Positions 1-7,939 are shown, counted from the first letter of the stretch. The stretch is DNA of 14,024 nt from Calditerrivibrio sp. (GCA_020217115.1 JAIWOA010000099.1:1-14024), one strand, 5' to 3'. Translations and numbers: made by a program. The notes: generated by a model from the letters alone, not told the origin.

Positions 1-954
1 CCCCTTCTTGTGGCTGACGATATCTATAGGCCAGCAGCTATAGATCAATTGCATGTACTCGGAAATCAGCTTAAGGTAGATGTTTTTTCCATGAGGGAAA
101 ATAAGGATGCTGTAGATATTGCAAAAAAATCTATCGAGCAAGCCAGAAAATCGGCAAAAGATATTGTGATCATAGATACCGCTGGTCGTCTTCATATAGA
201 CGAAGAGCTTATGAAAGAGTTGAAAGATATAAAATCTGCTGTTGCCCCTGATGAAATTCTCTTTGTGGCAGATGCAATGATAGGTCAGGATGCTGTAAAT
301 GTTGCAAAACAATTTAACGAATTACTTGAGATAACTGGTGTAATTCTAACAAAATTGGATGGAGATACGAGGGGTGGTGCTGCTCTTTCAATAATGGATG
401 TAACTGGTGTACCTATAAAATTTGTGGGAGTTGGGGAAAAACTCGATGCCCTCGAACTCTTCCATCCTGATAGGATGGCATCAAGGATTCTTGGCATGGG
501 GGATGTAGTAACCCTTGTTGAAATGGCACAGGAAGCCATTGAAGCAGATGATGCCAAAATGATGGCAAAAAAGATCGGTAAGGATGGTTTTGATTTTAAT
601 GATCTTCTACAACAATTTAAAATGATAAAAAAGATGGGTTCAATTGAATCGATAGTTAAGATGCTACCTGGATTTTCTGCAATGCCTGATCTAAATGTTG
701 ATGAAAAACAATTTAAACGAATTGAGGCTATTATTTTTTCCATGACTCCTGAAGAGAGGAGAAAAAGTAGCATAATAAATGGAAGTCGTAAAAAGAGGAT
801 AGCAAAGGGGAGTGGAACATCTGTTAACGATGTAAACAAACTTATCATGCAGCTTGAACAGATGAATAAAATGATGAAGAAATTTAAAAATAAATTTGGC
901 GGTTTTAACAAAATGGATAAAAAAATGTTGAAAAACATTTTTCCTATGAGTTAA
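1..954 (+). CDS. ffh: Signal recognition particle GTPase Ffh, C-terminal part (5' end outside window)
   Basis: Ffh binds 4.5S RNA and signal sequences and delivers translating ribosomes to the membrane through FtsY. The reading frame is open from base 1 (PLLVADDIYRPAAIDQL), so the GTG at base 10 is an internal valine and the gene is cut by the window edge. Visible are the NG-domain GTPase motifs DTAGR (G3), TKLDGDTRGG (G4) and GVGEKLDALELFHPDR (closing loop). After these comes the methionine-rich M domain with MGSIESIVKMLPG and the RNA-binding stretch MTPEERR...INGSRKKRIAKGSG, ending in a lysine/methionine tail. The P-loop and N domain are outside. The gene heads the ffh-rpsP-khpA-rimM-trmD-rplS cluster, an order shared by many bacteria. 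Its stop is 15 bases before rpsP, and the AAGGAGG for rpsP lies in that gap. Confidence 0.97.
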   Translation, partial: PLLVADDIYRPAAIDQLHVLGNQLKVDVFSMRENKDAVDIAKKSIEQARKSAKDIVIIDTAGRLHIDEELMKELKDIKSAVAPDEILFVADAMIGQDAVNVAKQFNELLEITGVILTKLDGDTRGGAALSIMDVTGVPIKFVGVGEKLDALELFHPDRMASRILGMGDVVTLVEMAQEAIEADDAKMMAKKIGKDGFDFNDLLQQFKMIKKMGSIESIVKMLPGFSAMPDLNVDEKQFKRIEAIIFSMTPEERRKSSIINGSRKKRIAKGSGTSVNDVNKLIMQLEQMNKMMKKFKNKFGGFNKMDKKMLKNIFPMS

Positions 955-969
955 TAAGGAGGAAATTAG

Positions 970-1230
970 ATGGCAACAAAGATGAGACTTTTAAGAATGG
1001 GTCGCAAAAAGAGACCTTTTTACAGAATTGTAATAGCTGACAGCAGAGCAAAAAGAGATGGTAGCTTTATTGACATTATCGGCTACTACAACCCCCTACC
1101 AGATCCTGCAGAGGTAAAGATTGATGAGGAAAAAGCTCTTAAGTGGCTTGGCACAGGTGCTATACCAACTGATACTGTAAATAACTTACTCTCAAAAACT
1201 GGAATCTTGAAAAAATTCTCAGAAAAGTAG
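970..1230 (+). CDS. rpsP: 30S ribosomal protein bS16
   Basis: Small basic protein of the 30S subunit needed for assembly of the 5' domain of 16S rRNA. The 86-residue product has the normal family length and the typical start [21 protein letters not shown], followed by [20 protein letters not shown] and a C-terminal segment with [16 protein letters not shown]. An AAGGAGG at 956-962 lies seven bases before the ATG, so the start is secure. It sits between ffh and khpA in the conserved translation cluster and is probably co-transcribed with both. Nothing is unusual in the sequence. Confidence 0.98.
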   Translation: MATKMRLLRMGRKKRPFYRIVIADSRAKRDGSFIDIIGYYNPLPDPAEVKIDEEKALKWLGTGAIPTDTVNNLLSKTGILKKFSEK

Positions 1231-1246
1231 TGGAATTGGAGGTGCT

Positions 1247-1477
1247 ATGAAACAGTTAGTAGAATTTATAGTGAAATCACTTGTAGACAAACCAGAAAAA
1301 GTTCAGGTAGATGAAGTAGAAGGTGAAAAAACTACAGTTATTGAGCTTAGAGTTGATCAGGCTGATTTAGGGAAAGTAATCGGCAAACAGGGCAGAACTG
1401 CAAGAGCCATAAGAACAATTCTTGGTGCCTCAGGTGTAAAAAGAGGCAAAAGAGTAGTTCTCGAAATACTTGAGTAA
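1247..1477 (+). CDS. khpA: KhpA, single KH-domain RNA-binding protein
   Basis: KhpA (YlqC family) is a small RNA chaperone. In Firmicutes it pairs with KhpB (Jag/EloR) and affects cell elongation and small-RNA biology. The 76-residue product is essentially one type II KH domain: a helix-strand start, then the diagnostic [15 protein letters not shown] segment with the GxxG loop (GKQG, about residues 46-49), and a final strand [16 protein letters not shown] at 1238-1242 supports the ATG. Its place between rpsP and rimM is the usual one across many phyla. No khpB is present in the window, so whether it works as a heterodimer here cannot be judged. Confidence 0.95.
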   Translation: MKQLVEFIVKSLVDKPEKVQVDEVEGEKTTVIELRVDQADLGKVIGKQGRTARAIRTILGASGVKRGKRVVLEILE

Positions 1478-1511
1478 TAATCTATTAAAGGGTGAATATA
1501 AAGAAGTTGCC

Positions 1512-2027
1512 ATGAAATTTGTAAGGATTGGTACAGTAAAAGGGACTCATGGACTTGACGGTGAGCTAAAAATTTCTCTCACTACAGACAATGTGGAGAT
1601 TATCGAGAATATGGATTATCTTCTACTTGGTAAAAACCATCAGGTAATTTTTTCAAGCAAAATAGACTATTTTGAAACACAGAATAAGATGCTGGTAGTA
1701 AAGGTAAATAATATTAATGATTTAGATACAGCTGCAAAATATAAAGGTTTTGAAGTCATTATTCCTGAAAATAGCCTACCAGCTGAAAATCCTGATGAAG
1801 TTTACTGGTACAAAATAGAGGGATCTAAGGTTGTTGACGATGAAAATGAGGAGATAGGCACCCTTGTTGATTACATAGAGTCTGGCACATCAGATGTTTT
1901 CAGAATCAAGAAAACTGATGGTAGTTACTGTCTAATCTCAAATAATAGGTATCATGTCCTTAACATCGATGCTGACAATAGATTGATAAAAGTTAGCAGA
2001 GACGGGTTGGTAGATGAAGATATATAA
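1512..2027 (+). CDS. rimM: Ribosome maturation factor RimM
   Basis: RimM binds uS19 and the head of the immature 30S subunit and helps 16S rRNA maturation. The protein from 1512 has 171 residues and begins MKFVRIGTVKGTHGLDGELKI, the standard RimM N-terminal motif; a C-terminal PRC-barrel region follows (EVYWYKIEGSKVVDDENEEIGTLVDYIESGTSDVF). The frame stays open upstream to a TTG at 1470, which would add 14 residues and overlap khpA. I chose the ATG because family homology begins there and the extra residues are non-homologous. The SD at 1512 is weak (AAAGAAG), so coupling from khpA is likely. The 3' end overlaps trmD by 14 bases. Confidence 0.94.
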   Translation: MKFVRIGTVKGTHGLDGELKISLTTDNVEIIENMDYLLLGKNHQVIFSSKIDYFETQNKMLVVKVNNINDLDTAAKYKGFEVIIPENSLPAENPDEVYWYKIEGSKVVDDENEEIGTLVDYIESGTSDVFRIKKTDGSYCLISNNRYHVLNIDADNRLIKVSRDGLVDEDI

Positions 2028-3315
2028 CGTTATTACGATATTTCCCGAAACAATTTCGTCATATTTTTCATCAGGTGTCCTTTCAAAGGGTATTGAAAAT
2101 AAACTTTTTTCAGTCAATCCAATTAATTTGAGGGACTATACTGAAGATCGCCACAAAACAGTGGATGATTATCAATATGGCGGAGGACATGGACTGGTAA
2201 TGAAACCTGAACCTTTTTATAAAGCTGTCCAGGGTATAAGATCAAAAACAGAGACAAGGGTTATACTCCTTGATCCAAGGGGTAAAAAATTTGACCAAAG
2301 AATGGCAGAAAGACTGTACAATTATGACAACATAACCTTTTTGTGCGGAAGATATGAAGGTATTGATGATAGAGTAAGAGAATTGGTGGCAGATGAGATG
2401 GTTTCAGTTGGAGATTTTATAATCTCTGGTGGGGAACTCGCAGCATTAACTGTAATAGACTCCATAACAAGATTGATACCTGGCGTACTTGGAGATGAAA
2501 ATTCTCCTATGGAAGAGTCCTTTACTTCAGGTATATTGGAATATGCCCACTATACAAGACCAGCTGAATTTTGTGGATTGAAAGTTCCAGAGGTACTGAT
2601 TTCAGGAAATCATGAAGAGATAAGAAAGTGGAGACTTAGAAATGCCATAAAAATGACTTTACAAAATCGTTCAGATCTGCTAAAGGTCAATTCCTTTTCT
2701 AAAGAAGAAGAACAGATCCTCTGGGAGGAGATGCGATATTTAAAAAAGGATTTTAAACTCTACGTAGCCCTGATGCACTATCCTATGTTAGACAAAAGTG
2801 GTAGGGTTGTTTCCACTTCCATAACAAATATGGATTTGCATGACATATCAAGATCTTGTAGAACATTTGGGGTAGAAAATTATTACGTTGTAAACCCAAT
2901 GCCAGCACAAAGGGAGATAGCTTCAAGGGTTATAAACCATTGGCTTAAAGGTTACGGTGCAGAATACAACGAAAACAGGAAAGAGGCTTTTGAATATACC
3001 CTTATAAAGGATAGTTTGGTATCTGTAATAAAAGATATTGAAGAAAAAGAGGGGAAAAAACCAATTGTAGTGGGTACAACTGCAAAATTTAAGGAAAAGT
3101 CTATTGCGGTTGATAAATTGGTAACAATAACAGATAACCCTATACTACTACTTTTTGGAACAGGCTGGGGATTTAGCAATGAGATCCTTGAGTTTACAGA
3201 TTTTGTATTAAAACCTATACATGGAAGGGGAGATTTTAACCACCTTTCTGTGAGAAGTGCAGTAGCAATATATTTGGATAGAATAAACAGAGCTTTTCAG
3301 GAGGATAAATTATGA
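2014..3315 (+). CDS. trmD: tRNA (guanine37-N1)-methyltransferase TrmD fused to a C-terminal SPOUT-like RNA methyltransferase domain
   Basis: TrmD methylates G37 of tRNAs with a trefoil-knot SAM site and prevents +1 frameshifting. The 433-residue product is far longer than a usual TrmD (about 230-255). Residues 1 to about 235 carry the TrmD motifs: [56 protein letters not shown] and YTRP, plus [11 protein letters not shown]. From about residue 247 to 430 a second domain follows, starting [21 protein letters not shown], with [10 protein letters not shown] and [14 protein letters not shown] near its end. I recognise this as the SAM-dependent RNA methyltransferase family PF09936 (COG4752), often encoded by a separate gene next to trmD. 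E168 replaces the Asp equivalent to E. coli D169. The gene overlaps rimM by 14 bases and rplS by four (ATGA). Confidence 0.95.
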   Translation: MKIYNVITIFPETISSYFSSGVLSKGIENKLFSVNPINLRDYTEDRHKTVDDYQYGGGHGLVMKPEPFYKAVQGIRSKTETRVILLDPRGKKFDQRMAERLYNYDNITFLCGRYEGIDDRVRELVADEMVSVGDFIISGGELAALTVIDSITRLIPGVLGDENSPMEESFTSGILEYAHYTRPAEFCGLKVPEVLISGNHEEIRKWRLRNAIKMTLQNRSDLLKVNSFSKEEEQILWEEMRYLKKDFKLYVALMHYPMLDKSGRVVSTSITNMDLHDISRSCRTFGVENYYVVNPMPAQREIASRVINHWLKGYGAEYNENRKEAFEYTLIKDSLVSVIKDIEEKEGKKPIVVGTTAKFKEKSIAVDKLVTITDNPILLLFGTGWGFSNEILEFTDFVLKPIHGRGDFNHLSVRSAVAIYLDRINRAFQEDKL

Positions 3316-3668
3316 AAAATAAGTTTATCGAGGCTATTGAGTCAGAAATAAAAACTAAAGAGATACCATCCTTTAGAGTTGGAGATACCGTAGTCGTAAA
3401 CTTTAAGATTATTGAAGGTAACAAAGAAAGGATCCAGGCATACAAAGGGCTTGTGATCGCTATGCACAGGAATGGTGCTTCATCTACCTTTACAGTTAGA
3501 AAGCTTGTTGGCGATGTCGGCGTTGAGAGAATATTCCCCGTTTATTCTCCAAGGATTGACAGTATAACTGTTGAAAGGGCAGGTAAAGTAAGAAGAGCTA
3601 AGCTTTACTACATGAGAAAATTAAGAGGTAAAGCTACAAGAATTAGGGAAAGACGTAAAGGATTTTAA
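3312..3668 (+). CDS. rplS: 50S ribosomal protein bL19
   Basis: bL19 sits at the 30S-50S interface of the large subunit. The 118-residue product has family length and clear signatures: [30 protein letters not shown], then [17 protein letters not shown] and the basic C-terminal [20 protein letters not shown]. The start overlaps the trmD stop in an ATGA, and an AGGAGG at 3299-3304 lies in the last codons of trmD, so the two are translationally coupled. It is the last gene of the ffh-rplS group before the internal promoter upstream of rplM. Confidence 0.98.
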   Translation: MKNKFIEAIESEIKTKEIPSFRVGDTVVVNFKIIEGNKERIQAYKGLVIAMHRNGASSTFTVRKLVGDVGVERIFPVYSPRIDSITVERAGKVRRAKLYYMRKLRGKATRIRERRKGF

Positions 3669-3670
3669 TA

Positions 3671-3702
3671 TTGACAAAAGTTACATATTAAAATATTATA
3701 AT
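3671..3702 (+). promoter_or_regulatory. Near-consensus sigma-70-type promoter for rplM-rpsI
   Basis: In the 61-base gap between rplS and rplM, a perfect -35 box TTGACA (3671-3676) is followed 17 bases later by TATTAT (3694-3699). A perfect TATAAT overlaps it at 3697-3702, but with a 20-base spacer, so the first -10 is preferred. Transcription would start near 3706-3709, leaving a leader of only about 20-25 bases that contains the rplM SD AAGAGGT. That is too short for a structured autoregulatory leader. This is the clearest promoter-like sequence in the window. Inferred from sequence only. Confidence 0.72.
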
Positions 3703-3729
3703 GATTCTAAGTAATTAAGAGGTAGAATA

Positions 3730-4155
3730 ATGAAGACTACATGGATTAAAGAAAACGCTCCAAAACAGTGGTTTGAGATTGATGCCACAGACAAAGTTTT
3801 AGGTAGAATGGCATCTGAAATAGCAATGATACTCATGGGTAAAAATAAACCTATTTATACGCCATTTATAGATTCTGGCGACTTTGTAATAGTTACAAAT
3901 GCTTCAAAAGTCAAAATTACCGGCAATAAAACTAAAGATAAATCTTACTACTGGCATACCGGTTATTTTGGAGGATTAAAGGAAAGAACATTTGAAAAAA
4001 TGATTCAAACAAAGCCAGAAGAGGTAATCAAGTCAGCAGTTAAAAGAATGCTACCTAAGAATAGAATCGGTAGGCAGATGTTATCAAAATTAAAAATTTA
4101 CAACACAGCTGAACATCCACATTCTGCACAACAGCCTGTTAAATTAGAACTTTAG
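3730..4155 (+). CDS. rplM: 50S ribosomal protein uL13
   Basis: uL13 is an early-assembling large-subunit protein. The 141-residue product has normal length and the family motifs [49 protein letters not shown] and [29 protein letters not shown] about eight bases upstream supports the ATG. It pairs with rpsI as in almost all bacteria. Here the pair directly follows rplS, with its own likely promoter between them. Confidence 0.98.
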   Translation: MKTTWIKENAPKQWFEIDATDKVLGRMASEIAMILMGKNKPIYTPFIDSGDFVIVTNASKVKITGNKTKDKSYYWHTGYFGGLKERTFEKMIQTKPEEVIKSAVKRMLPKNRIGRQMLSKLKIYNTAEHPHSAQQPVKLEL

Positions 4156-4163
4156 GAGGAAAG

Positions 4164-4553
4164 ATGTCTAACTATTTTTATGGCACAGGTAGAAGAAAGA
4201 CTTCTATAGCAAGGGTTTTTGTAAAGCAAGGTAAAGGTAACCTTACTGTAAATGGGAAAACTCTGGAAGCATATTTTGAGAGACCTGTTTTAAGACAGAT
4301 CGTCATGCAACCTATTGAAACACTTGGTGTAAATGGAAAATTTGATATTTATGTAACTGTTGCAGGTGGTGGTAAAACAGGACAATCAGGGGCAATTCGA
4401 CATGGACTCGCAAGGGCTCTTGTTGCATTGGATGCAAATAATAGAAAACCTCTTAAGGTTCAAGGTTTTTTAACAAGGGATCCAAGAATGGTAGAAAGGA
4501 AGAAAATGGGTAAACCAAAAGCAAGAAGGGATTCACAATTTTCAAAACGTTAA
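4164..4553 (+). CDS. rpsI: 30S ribosomal protein uS9
   Basis: uS9 is in the 30S head; its C-terminal tail reaches the P-site tRNA anticodon loop. The 129-residue product shows [22 protein letters not shown] at the N-terminus, [19 protein letters not shown] in the middle, [20 protein letters not shown], and the invariant C-terminal SQFSKR whose last Lys-Arg contact tRNA. The SD TAGGAGG overlaps the rplM stop, eight bases before the ATG. It is the last gene of the + strand block and is followed by a strong terminator. Confidence 0.98.
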   Translation: MSNYFYGTGRRKTSIARVFVKQGKGNLTVNGKTLEAYFERPVLRQIVMQPIETLGVNGKFDIYVTVAGGGKTGQSGAIRHGLARALVALDANNRKPLKVQGFLTRDPRMVERKKMGKPKARRDSQFSKR

Positions 4554-4581
4554 TATCTGCCAGGGTATTATATATAAATTT

Positions 4582-4609
4582 AAAGCGGGGTTTTATCCCC
4601 GCTTTTTTT
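4582..4609 (+). terminator. Intrinsic terminator after rpsI
   Basis: A nine-pair stem AAAGCGGGG (4582-4590) / CCCCGCTTT (4597-4605) with a six-base loop TTTTAT is followed by continued T residues to 4609. It lies about 30 bases after the rpsI stop, so it ends the ribosomal transcript. On the - strand the same stem is followed by a weaker T/A-rich run (TTTAAATTTATA), so it may also stop transcripts arriving from the DUF1015 gene. Confidence 0.93.
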
Positions 4610-4618
4610 ATTTAAGAT
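4585..4618. repeat. Terminator repeat, copy 1
   Basis: This 34-base unit (hairpin core, T-run and the flank ATTTAAGAT) recurs in degenerate form at 4650-4683, 65 bases downstream. The loop TTTTAT, the trailing GC, the T-run and the ATTTAAGAT flank are shared. The first stem arm differs: GCGGGG here, GCAGTGG in copy 2. Some similarity also extends upstream (AAATTTAA versus AAATTTTAA). This copy is the functional, perfectly paired terminator. Confidence 0.75.
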
Positions 4619-4649
4619 AGATAATTTCCATAACTAAATTTTAACAACT

Positions 4650-4683
4650 GCAGTGGTTTTATCTCTGCTTTTTTATTTAAGAT
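4650..4683. repeat. Terminator repeat, copy 2 (degenerate), overlapping the DUF1015 gene end
   Basis: Degenerate second copy of the 34-base terminator unit. The arms GCAGTGG and TCTCTGC still form an imperfect stem with one mismatch and one G-T pair, followed by six T residues. It could act as a weak backup terminator for + strand read-through. Its T-run and ATTTAAGAT flank are also the stop codon and last codons (Asp-Leu-Lys) of the opposing DUF1015 gene. The rest of the convergent gap (4554-4672) shows no gene. Confidence 0.7.
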
Positions 4684-5926
4684 CATTAAATACAAGTCCA
4701 GTTTGGAGTTTAGGGTAAAAGTAGGTCGATTTTTGTGGCATAACTGCACCATTCTCAGAAATATCCCTAACCACCTCTATATCCATCCCTTTAAGCATAA
4801 AAGAGATCCTATTACCCTTAGATAGAAGATCCTTAATTTCCTCTTCAGTCTGTACAAAGTATATCCCCTGCTTTTTTAAAAGCTTTTCATCGGTAAAGGA
4901 TAAAAGATTCTTTAATACAACTTCTTGTAAAATATATGTATTGACTTTTCTATAAACATTGTCAAGTCTATCCACCACAGAATCCTTAACCCTCAAACCG
5001 TAATCTACCCCATCAAAGGTCATGATAATTCTTATTTCACCACTAACATCAAGATATTTTAGCTTTTTGTCATCCGTTAATCTGGTTACACTAAAAAATT
5101 CATCCATTCTGGACATAAAATCTGCAAAATTAAACTGTTCTGGCAGATCAACTACTCTATGGGTTGGGAATATTTTTAGCCCTTCATCGTAAAAATTAAC
5201 AAACATCATCATCACATACTCATAACCGCTATCTTCATTTACTTTATTACCCTCTAATTCTCTCATGTAGTTTCTGAAATTGATAGCAGTTTCGTACCTA
5301 TGGTGGCCATCTGCAATATATACAGCCTTATCTTTCATGAATTCGTTTATCTTATCAACAGAATCTTTATCATTTACAATCCACAAACTGTTTTTTACCC
5401 CATATATGTCAACGGCAGAGGCTGATGCTATGTTTTTTTTAGCCATCGAAAAAATTCTTTCAAGCCTGTTTTCATTATCAAGATACAAACCAAATATCTG
5501 GCTGAGATTGGCATTGGTTGCCTTCATAAGTTCAAATCTATCCTGTTTTGGTCCCGGTAATGTTTTTTCATGGGGGAAAACCTTTCCTTTGCCTAATTCC
5601 TCAAGTTTCAACAATCCAACAAAACCTGTTCTAATATAATTTTTCCCATTGTACTCATATTCCTGCTCGTAAATGTAATAACAGGGTTCATGATCTTTTA
5701 TAAGTATTTTGCTTTCTTTCCATGATCTGTAAAGTTCCCCAGCAATTGCATATCTGTCATCACCACCCTTAGGCAAATCTATACTAACTACATTGAAAGG
5801 TGATTTTGCAAGGAGACATTCCCTCAACTGATCATCAATTACATCGTATGGTGGGGCAATAACCTGCTTCAATAAAGTCTTTTCAAGATTGTATCTAACT
5901 CCCTTAAAAGGTTTTGTACAAACCAT
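4673..5926 (-). CDS. DUF1015 family protein
   Basis: Full-length member of the DUF1015 family (COG4198), 417 residues, whose biochemical role I cannot name with confidence. Conserved features are KPFKGVRYN at the start, VIAPPYDVI (about 22-30), FPHEKTLPGPKQDR (117-130), LMKATNANLSQIFGLY (133-148) and ADGHHRYETA (205-214), the last being the hallmark motif. No signal peptide or membrane segment is seen, so it is probably cytosolic. AGGAGG about seven bases upstream supports the ATG, and the gene starts 12 bases after the tyrS stop, as the last gene of the - strand operon. The His-rich GHHR motif recalls the ParB/sulfiredoxin/SerK fold, in which it binds nucleotide; this is an analogy only. Confidence 0.92.
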   Translation of the reverse strand: MVCTKPFKGVRYNLEKTLLKQVIAPPYDVIDDQLRECLLAKSPFNVVSIDLPKGGDDRYAIAGELYRSWKESKILIKDHEPCYYIYEQEYEYNGKNYIRTGFVGLLKLEELGKGKVFPHEKTLPGPKQDRFELMKATNANLSQIFGLYLDNENRLERIFSMAKKNIASASAVDIYGVKNSLWIVNDKDSVDKINEFMKDKAVYIADGHHRYETAINFRNYMRELEGNKVNEDSGYEYVMMMFVNFYDEGLKIFPTHRVVDLPEQFNFADFMSRMDEFFSVTRLTDDKKLKYLDVSGEIRIIMTFDGVDYGLRVKDSVVDRLDNVYRKVNTYILQEVVLKNLLSFTDEKLLKKQGIYFVQTEEEIKDLLSKGNRISFMLKGMDIEVVRDISENGAVMPQKSTYFYPKLQTGLVFNDLK

Positions 5927-5938
5927 AGCATCCTCCTG

Positions 5939-7141
5939 CTATTTCAGATTCAGTTTTGCAAAATTTCTTTTACCAACTTTCAAAACATACTCACCAGCAT
6001 CAACAACAACATCAGCGTTACCAACTTTTTCACCATTTAATGTTATCGCACCGGAGGAACAAAGTCTCCTTATCTCACTATTAGAAGGAGCAAACCCAAG
6101 ATTCTTAATAATATCAATCAACTTATCCCCTGCTGAAAAATCATAACTCTTTATATCATCTGGAATCTCTTTTTTTGAAAAAACATTTTCAAACCAATCC
6201 CTCGCATTCTTACCTTCTGCAATTCCATGGAACCTGGCAACAATCTCCTCGCCAAGATCTTTCTTAGCTTCCATAGGATGCAGCTTCCCATCCCTCACAC
6301 CTTTCTTTATCTTATCTATCTCCTCAAGGGATTTGTTGCTCAATAAAAGATAATATCTAAACATCAATTCATCTGAAATTGACATGATTTTACCAAACAT
6401 ATCTGTCGGTTTTTCAGTTATTCCAACATAATTACCCAGAGATTTACTCATTTTCTGAACACCATCAAGACCTTCCAGTATAGGTACCGTCAGTGCTATT
6501 TGAGGAGACTGCCCATTCATCCTTTGGAGATCCCTACCAACTAAAAGGTTGAATTTCTGATCGGTACCTCCAAGCTCAACATCCGCCTTTAATGCAACGG
6601 AATCGTATCCCTGAACCAATGGATAGAGAAACTCATGGATACTTATCGGCTTGCCACTCGCATATCTTTTTGCAAAATCATCCCTCTCTAACATTCTTGC
6701 TACAGTAGAGCAAGACGCAAGCCTTATCATATCAAATGATGTCATCTTACCCATCCAGTGACTATTAAAAGCTATCTCTGTTTTTTCCGGATCAAGAATC
6801 TTGAAAACCTGCTCTTTGTAAGTTTCTGCATTTTTCAATACTTCTTCCCTTGTAAGAGCCTTACGTGTTTCAGACTTACCTGAAGGATCCCCTATCAACC
6901 CGGTAAAATCACCTATCAGGAAAATAACCTGATGACCCAGATCCTGAAAATGTTTCATCTTCTGGATAAGAACTGTGTGACCCAGATGAAGATCAGGGGC
7001 TGTGGGATCAAAACCTGCTTTGACCCTTAATGGTATATTGTTCCTGATGGAATATGCAAGCTTCTCTTTAAGCTCCTCCTCTGAAATAATCTCTTCAGCA
7101 CCACGCTTAATTACTTTTAACTGCTCTTCTACGCTAAGCAA
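5939..7141 (-). CDS. tyrS: Tyrosyl-tRNA synthetase (class I, TyrS2/TyrZ-like)
   Basis: Charges tRNA-Tyr with tyrosine in the cytosol. The 400-residue product has the class Ic core: [12 protein letters not shown] with the HIGH-type signature HLGH at residues 52-55, the tyrosine-site region [30 protein letters not shown] (169-198), and KMSKS at 230-234. A C-terminal S4 RNA-binding domain follows at about 338-395 ([19 protein letters not shown]). The short HLGH-to-KMSKS layout and length fit the TyrZ-type subgroup rather than E. coli TyrS. The start is TTG at 7139-7141: an AGGAGG lies five bases upstream and no ATG occurs in frame until residue 62. The SD shares bases with the stop codon of the prepilin peptidase gene. 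No T-box leader is present. Confidence 0.96.
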   Translation of the reverse strand: MLSVEEQLKVIKRGAEEIISEEELKEKLAYSIRNNIPLRVKAGFDPTAPDLHLGHTVLIQKMKHFQDLGHQVIFLIGDFTGLIGDPSGKSETRKALTREEVLKNAETYKEQVFKILDPEKTEIAFNSHWMGKMTSFDMIRLASCSTVARMLERDDFAKRYASGKPISIHEFLYPLVQGYDSVALKADVELGGTDQKFNLLVGRDLQRMNGQSPQIALTVPILEGLDGVQKMSKSLGNYVGITEKPTDMFGKIMSISDELMFRYYLLLSNKSLEEIDKIKKGVRDGKLHPMEAKKDLGEEIVARFHGIAEGKNARDWFENVFSKKEIPDDIKSYDFSAGDKLIDIIKNLGFAPSNSEIRRLCSSGAITLNGEKVGNADVVVDAGEYVLKVGKRNFAKLNLK

Positions 7142-7146
7142 GAAAT

Positions 7147-7152
7147 CCTCCT
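7147..7152 (-). promoter_or_regulatory. Shine-Dalgarno fixing the TTG start of tyrS
   Basis: Perfect AGGAGG on the - strand, five bases before TTG and overlapping the TAG stop of the upstream prepilin peptidase gene. It decides the non-ATG start of tyrS and indicates translational coupling. Confidence 0.85.
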
Positions 7153-7933
7153 AATGTCTTAACATATTTAGATAACTATCCATCAATCTTTCGCCATAAA
7201 AGATATAAAACAGAGACGAAAGTGTTATAAATGGACCAAAAGGTATGGGAAAATTTTTATCTCTATATATTTTTATTATGATTAAACCTATCAAAGCACC
7301 TATAAATGAAGCAAAAAAGATAACAGGAAATATAGATTTAATACCCAAAAATGCTCCAACCATCCCCATAAGGTACATATCACCATCACCCATACCTTCT
7401 ACTTTTCTCCACAATTTATAGATAAAGCTGGGGAGAAATAGGGAAATATAACCTAAAAAAGCTCCAGCCAATGAATTTAAAAAGCCCAACCCATTAAAAA
7501 AAGAAAACAGTAAGCCTAAAATAATACCACCATATAATATCACAGATGGGATAACGCCACATTCAAAACGATCTTTATCAAAGGCTGTAAAAAGATCTGT
7601 AAAGCCTGCAGTAAGTATAAAAAAAACAAAGGTTAACATTGATAGAGTCAAAAGACTAACTCCAAATTTCAAATAGATAAGGGTAAAAAATATAGCAGTA
7701 AAAAGCTCTACAACTGGGTAAGTAATCGAAATTTTTGTGTTACAGCTGCTACATCTACCTTTCAAAAAAAGATAACTTAAAATGGGAATATTTTCATAAA
7801 ACTTTATAGTTTTACCACAGGAAGGGCAATTTGAACCGGGGAAAAGAATTGAAATAGACCTTGGAAGTCTATATATTAACACATTCATAAAACTACCAAA
7901 TATAGCACCCAGAATAAACGCAATTAGAAACAT
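7151..7933 (-). CDS. pilD: Prepilin peptidase / N-methyltransferase (type IV prepilin leader peptidase, A24 family)
   Basis: Inner-membrane aspartic protease that cleaves type IV prepilin or pseudopilin leaders and N-methylates the new N-terminus. The 260-residue product starts with a membrane segment holding GSFMNVLIYRLP (13-24). It then carries the cytosolic zinc-type pair C36-x-x-C39 and C61-x-x-C64, followed by several membrane segments. The two catalytic aspartates align with D113 (AGFTDLFT) and D183 (GMGDGD). PIPFGPF (229-235) is also typical. Compared with common PilD, the region after D113 has an insertion (AFDKDRFECG) and IPS where IPD is usual. No pilus genes are nearby. The ATG has no SD nearby: an (ATT)5 tract lies where it should be. 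Only an AAAGGAAG about 28 bases upstream is visible. Confidence 0.93.
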   Translation of the reverse strand: MFLIAFILGAIFGSFMNVLIYRLPRSISILFPGSNCPSCGKTIKFYENIPILSYLFLKGRCSSCNTKISITYPVVELFTAIFFTLIYLKFGVSLLTLSMLTFVFFILTAGFTDLFTAFDKDRFECGVIPSVILYGGIILGLLFSFFNGLGFLNSLAGAFLGYISLFLPSFIYKLWRKVEGMGDGDMYLMGMVGAFLGIKSIFPVIFFASFIGALIGLIIIKIYRDKNFPIPFGPFITLSSLFYIFYGERLMDSYLNMLRH

Positions 7934-7939
7934 CTGGAT

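Noticed and set aside
285..938. Long - strand open frame of 217 codons inside ffh
   Set aside because: It is fully antisense to a highly conserved gene; its hydrophobic composition is the mirror of the lysine- and methionine-rich Ffh coding sequence.
1470..1511. A TTG-initiated 14-residue N-terminal extension of RimM overlapping khpA
   Set aside because: RimM homology starts at the ATG at 1512; the extension has no family similarity and the TTG lies in khpA coding sequence without an SD.
3669..3729. Ribosomal-protein leader or riboswitch before rplM
   Set aside because: The gap is 61 bases and mostly promoter; the predicted leader is too short for a structured element.
4554..4672. Small RNA or tRNA in the convergent gap
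   Set aside because: Only terminator-like hairpins are visible; no cloverleaf, no promoter and no open frame of useful length.
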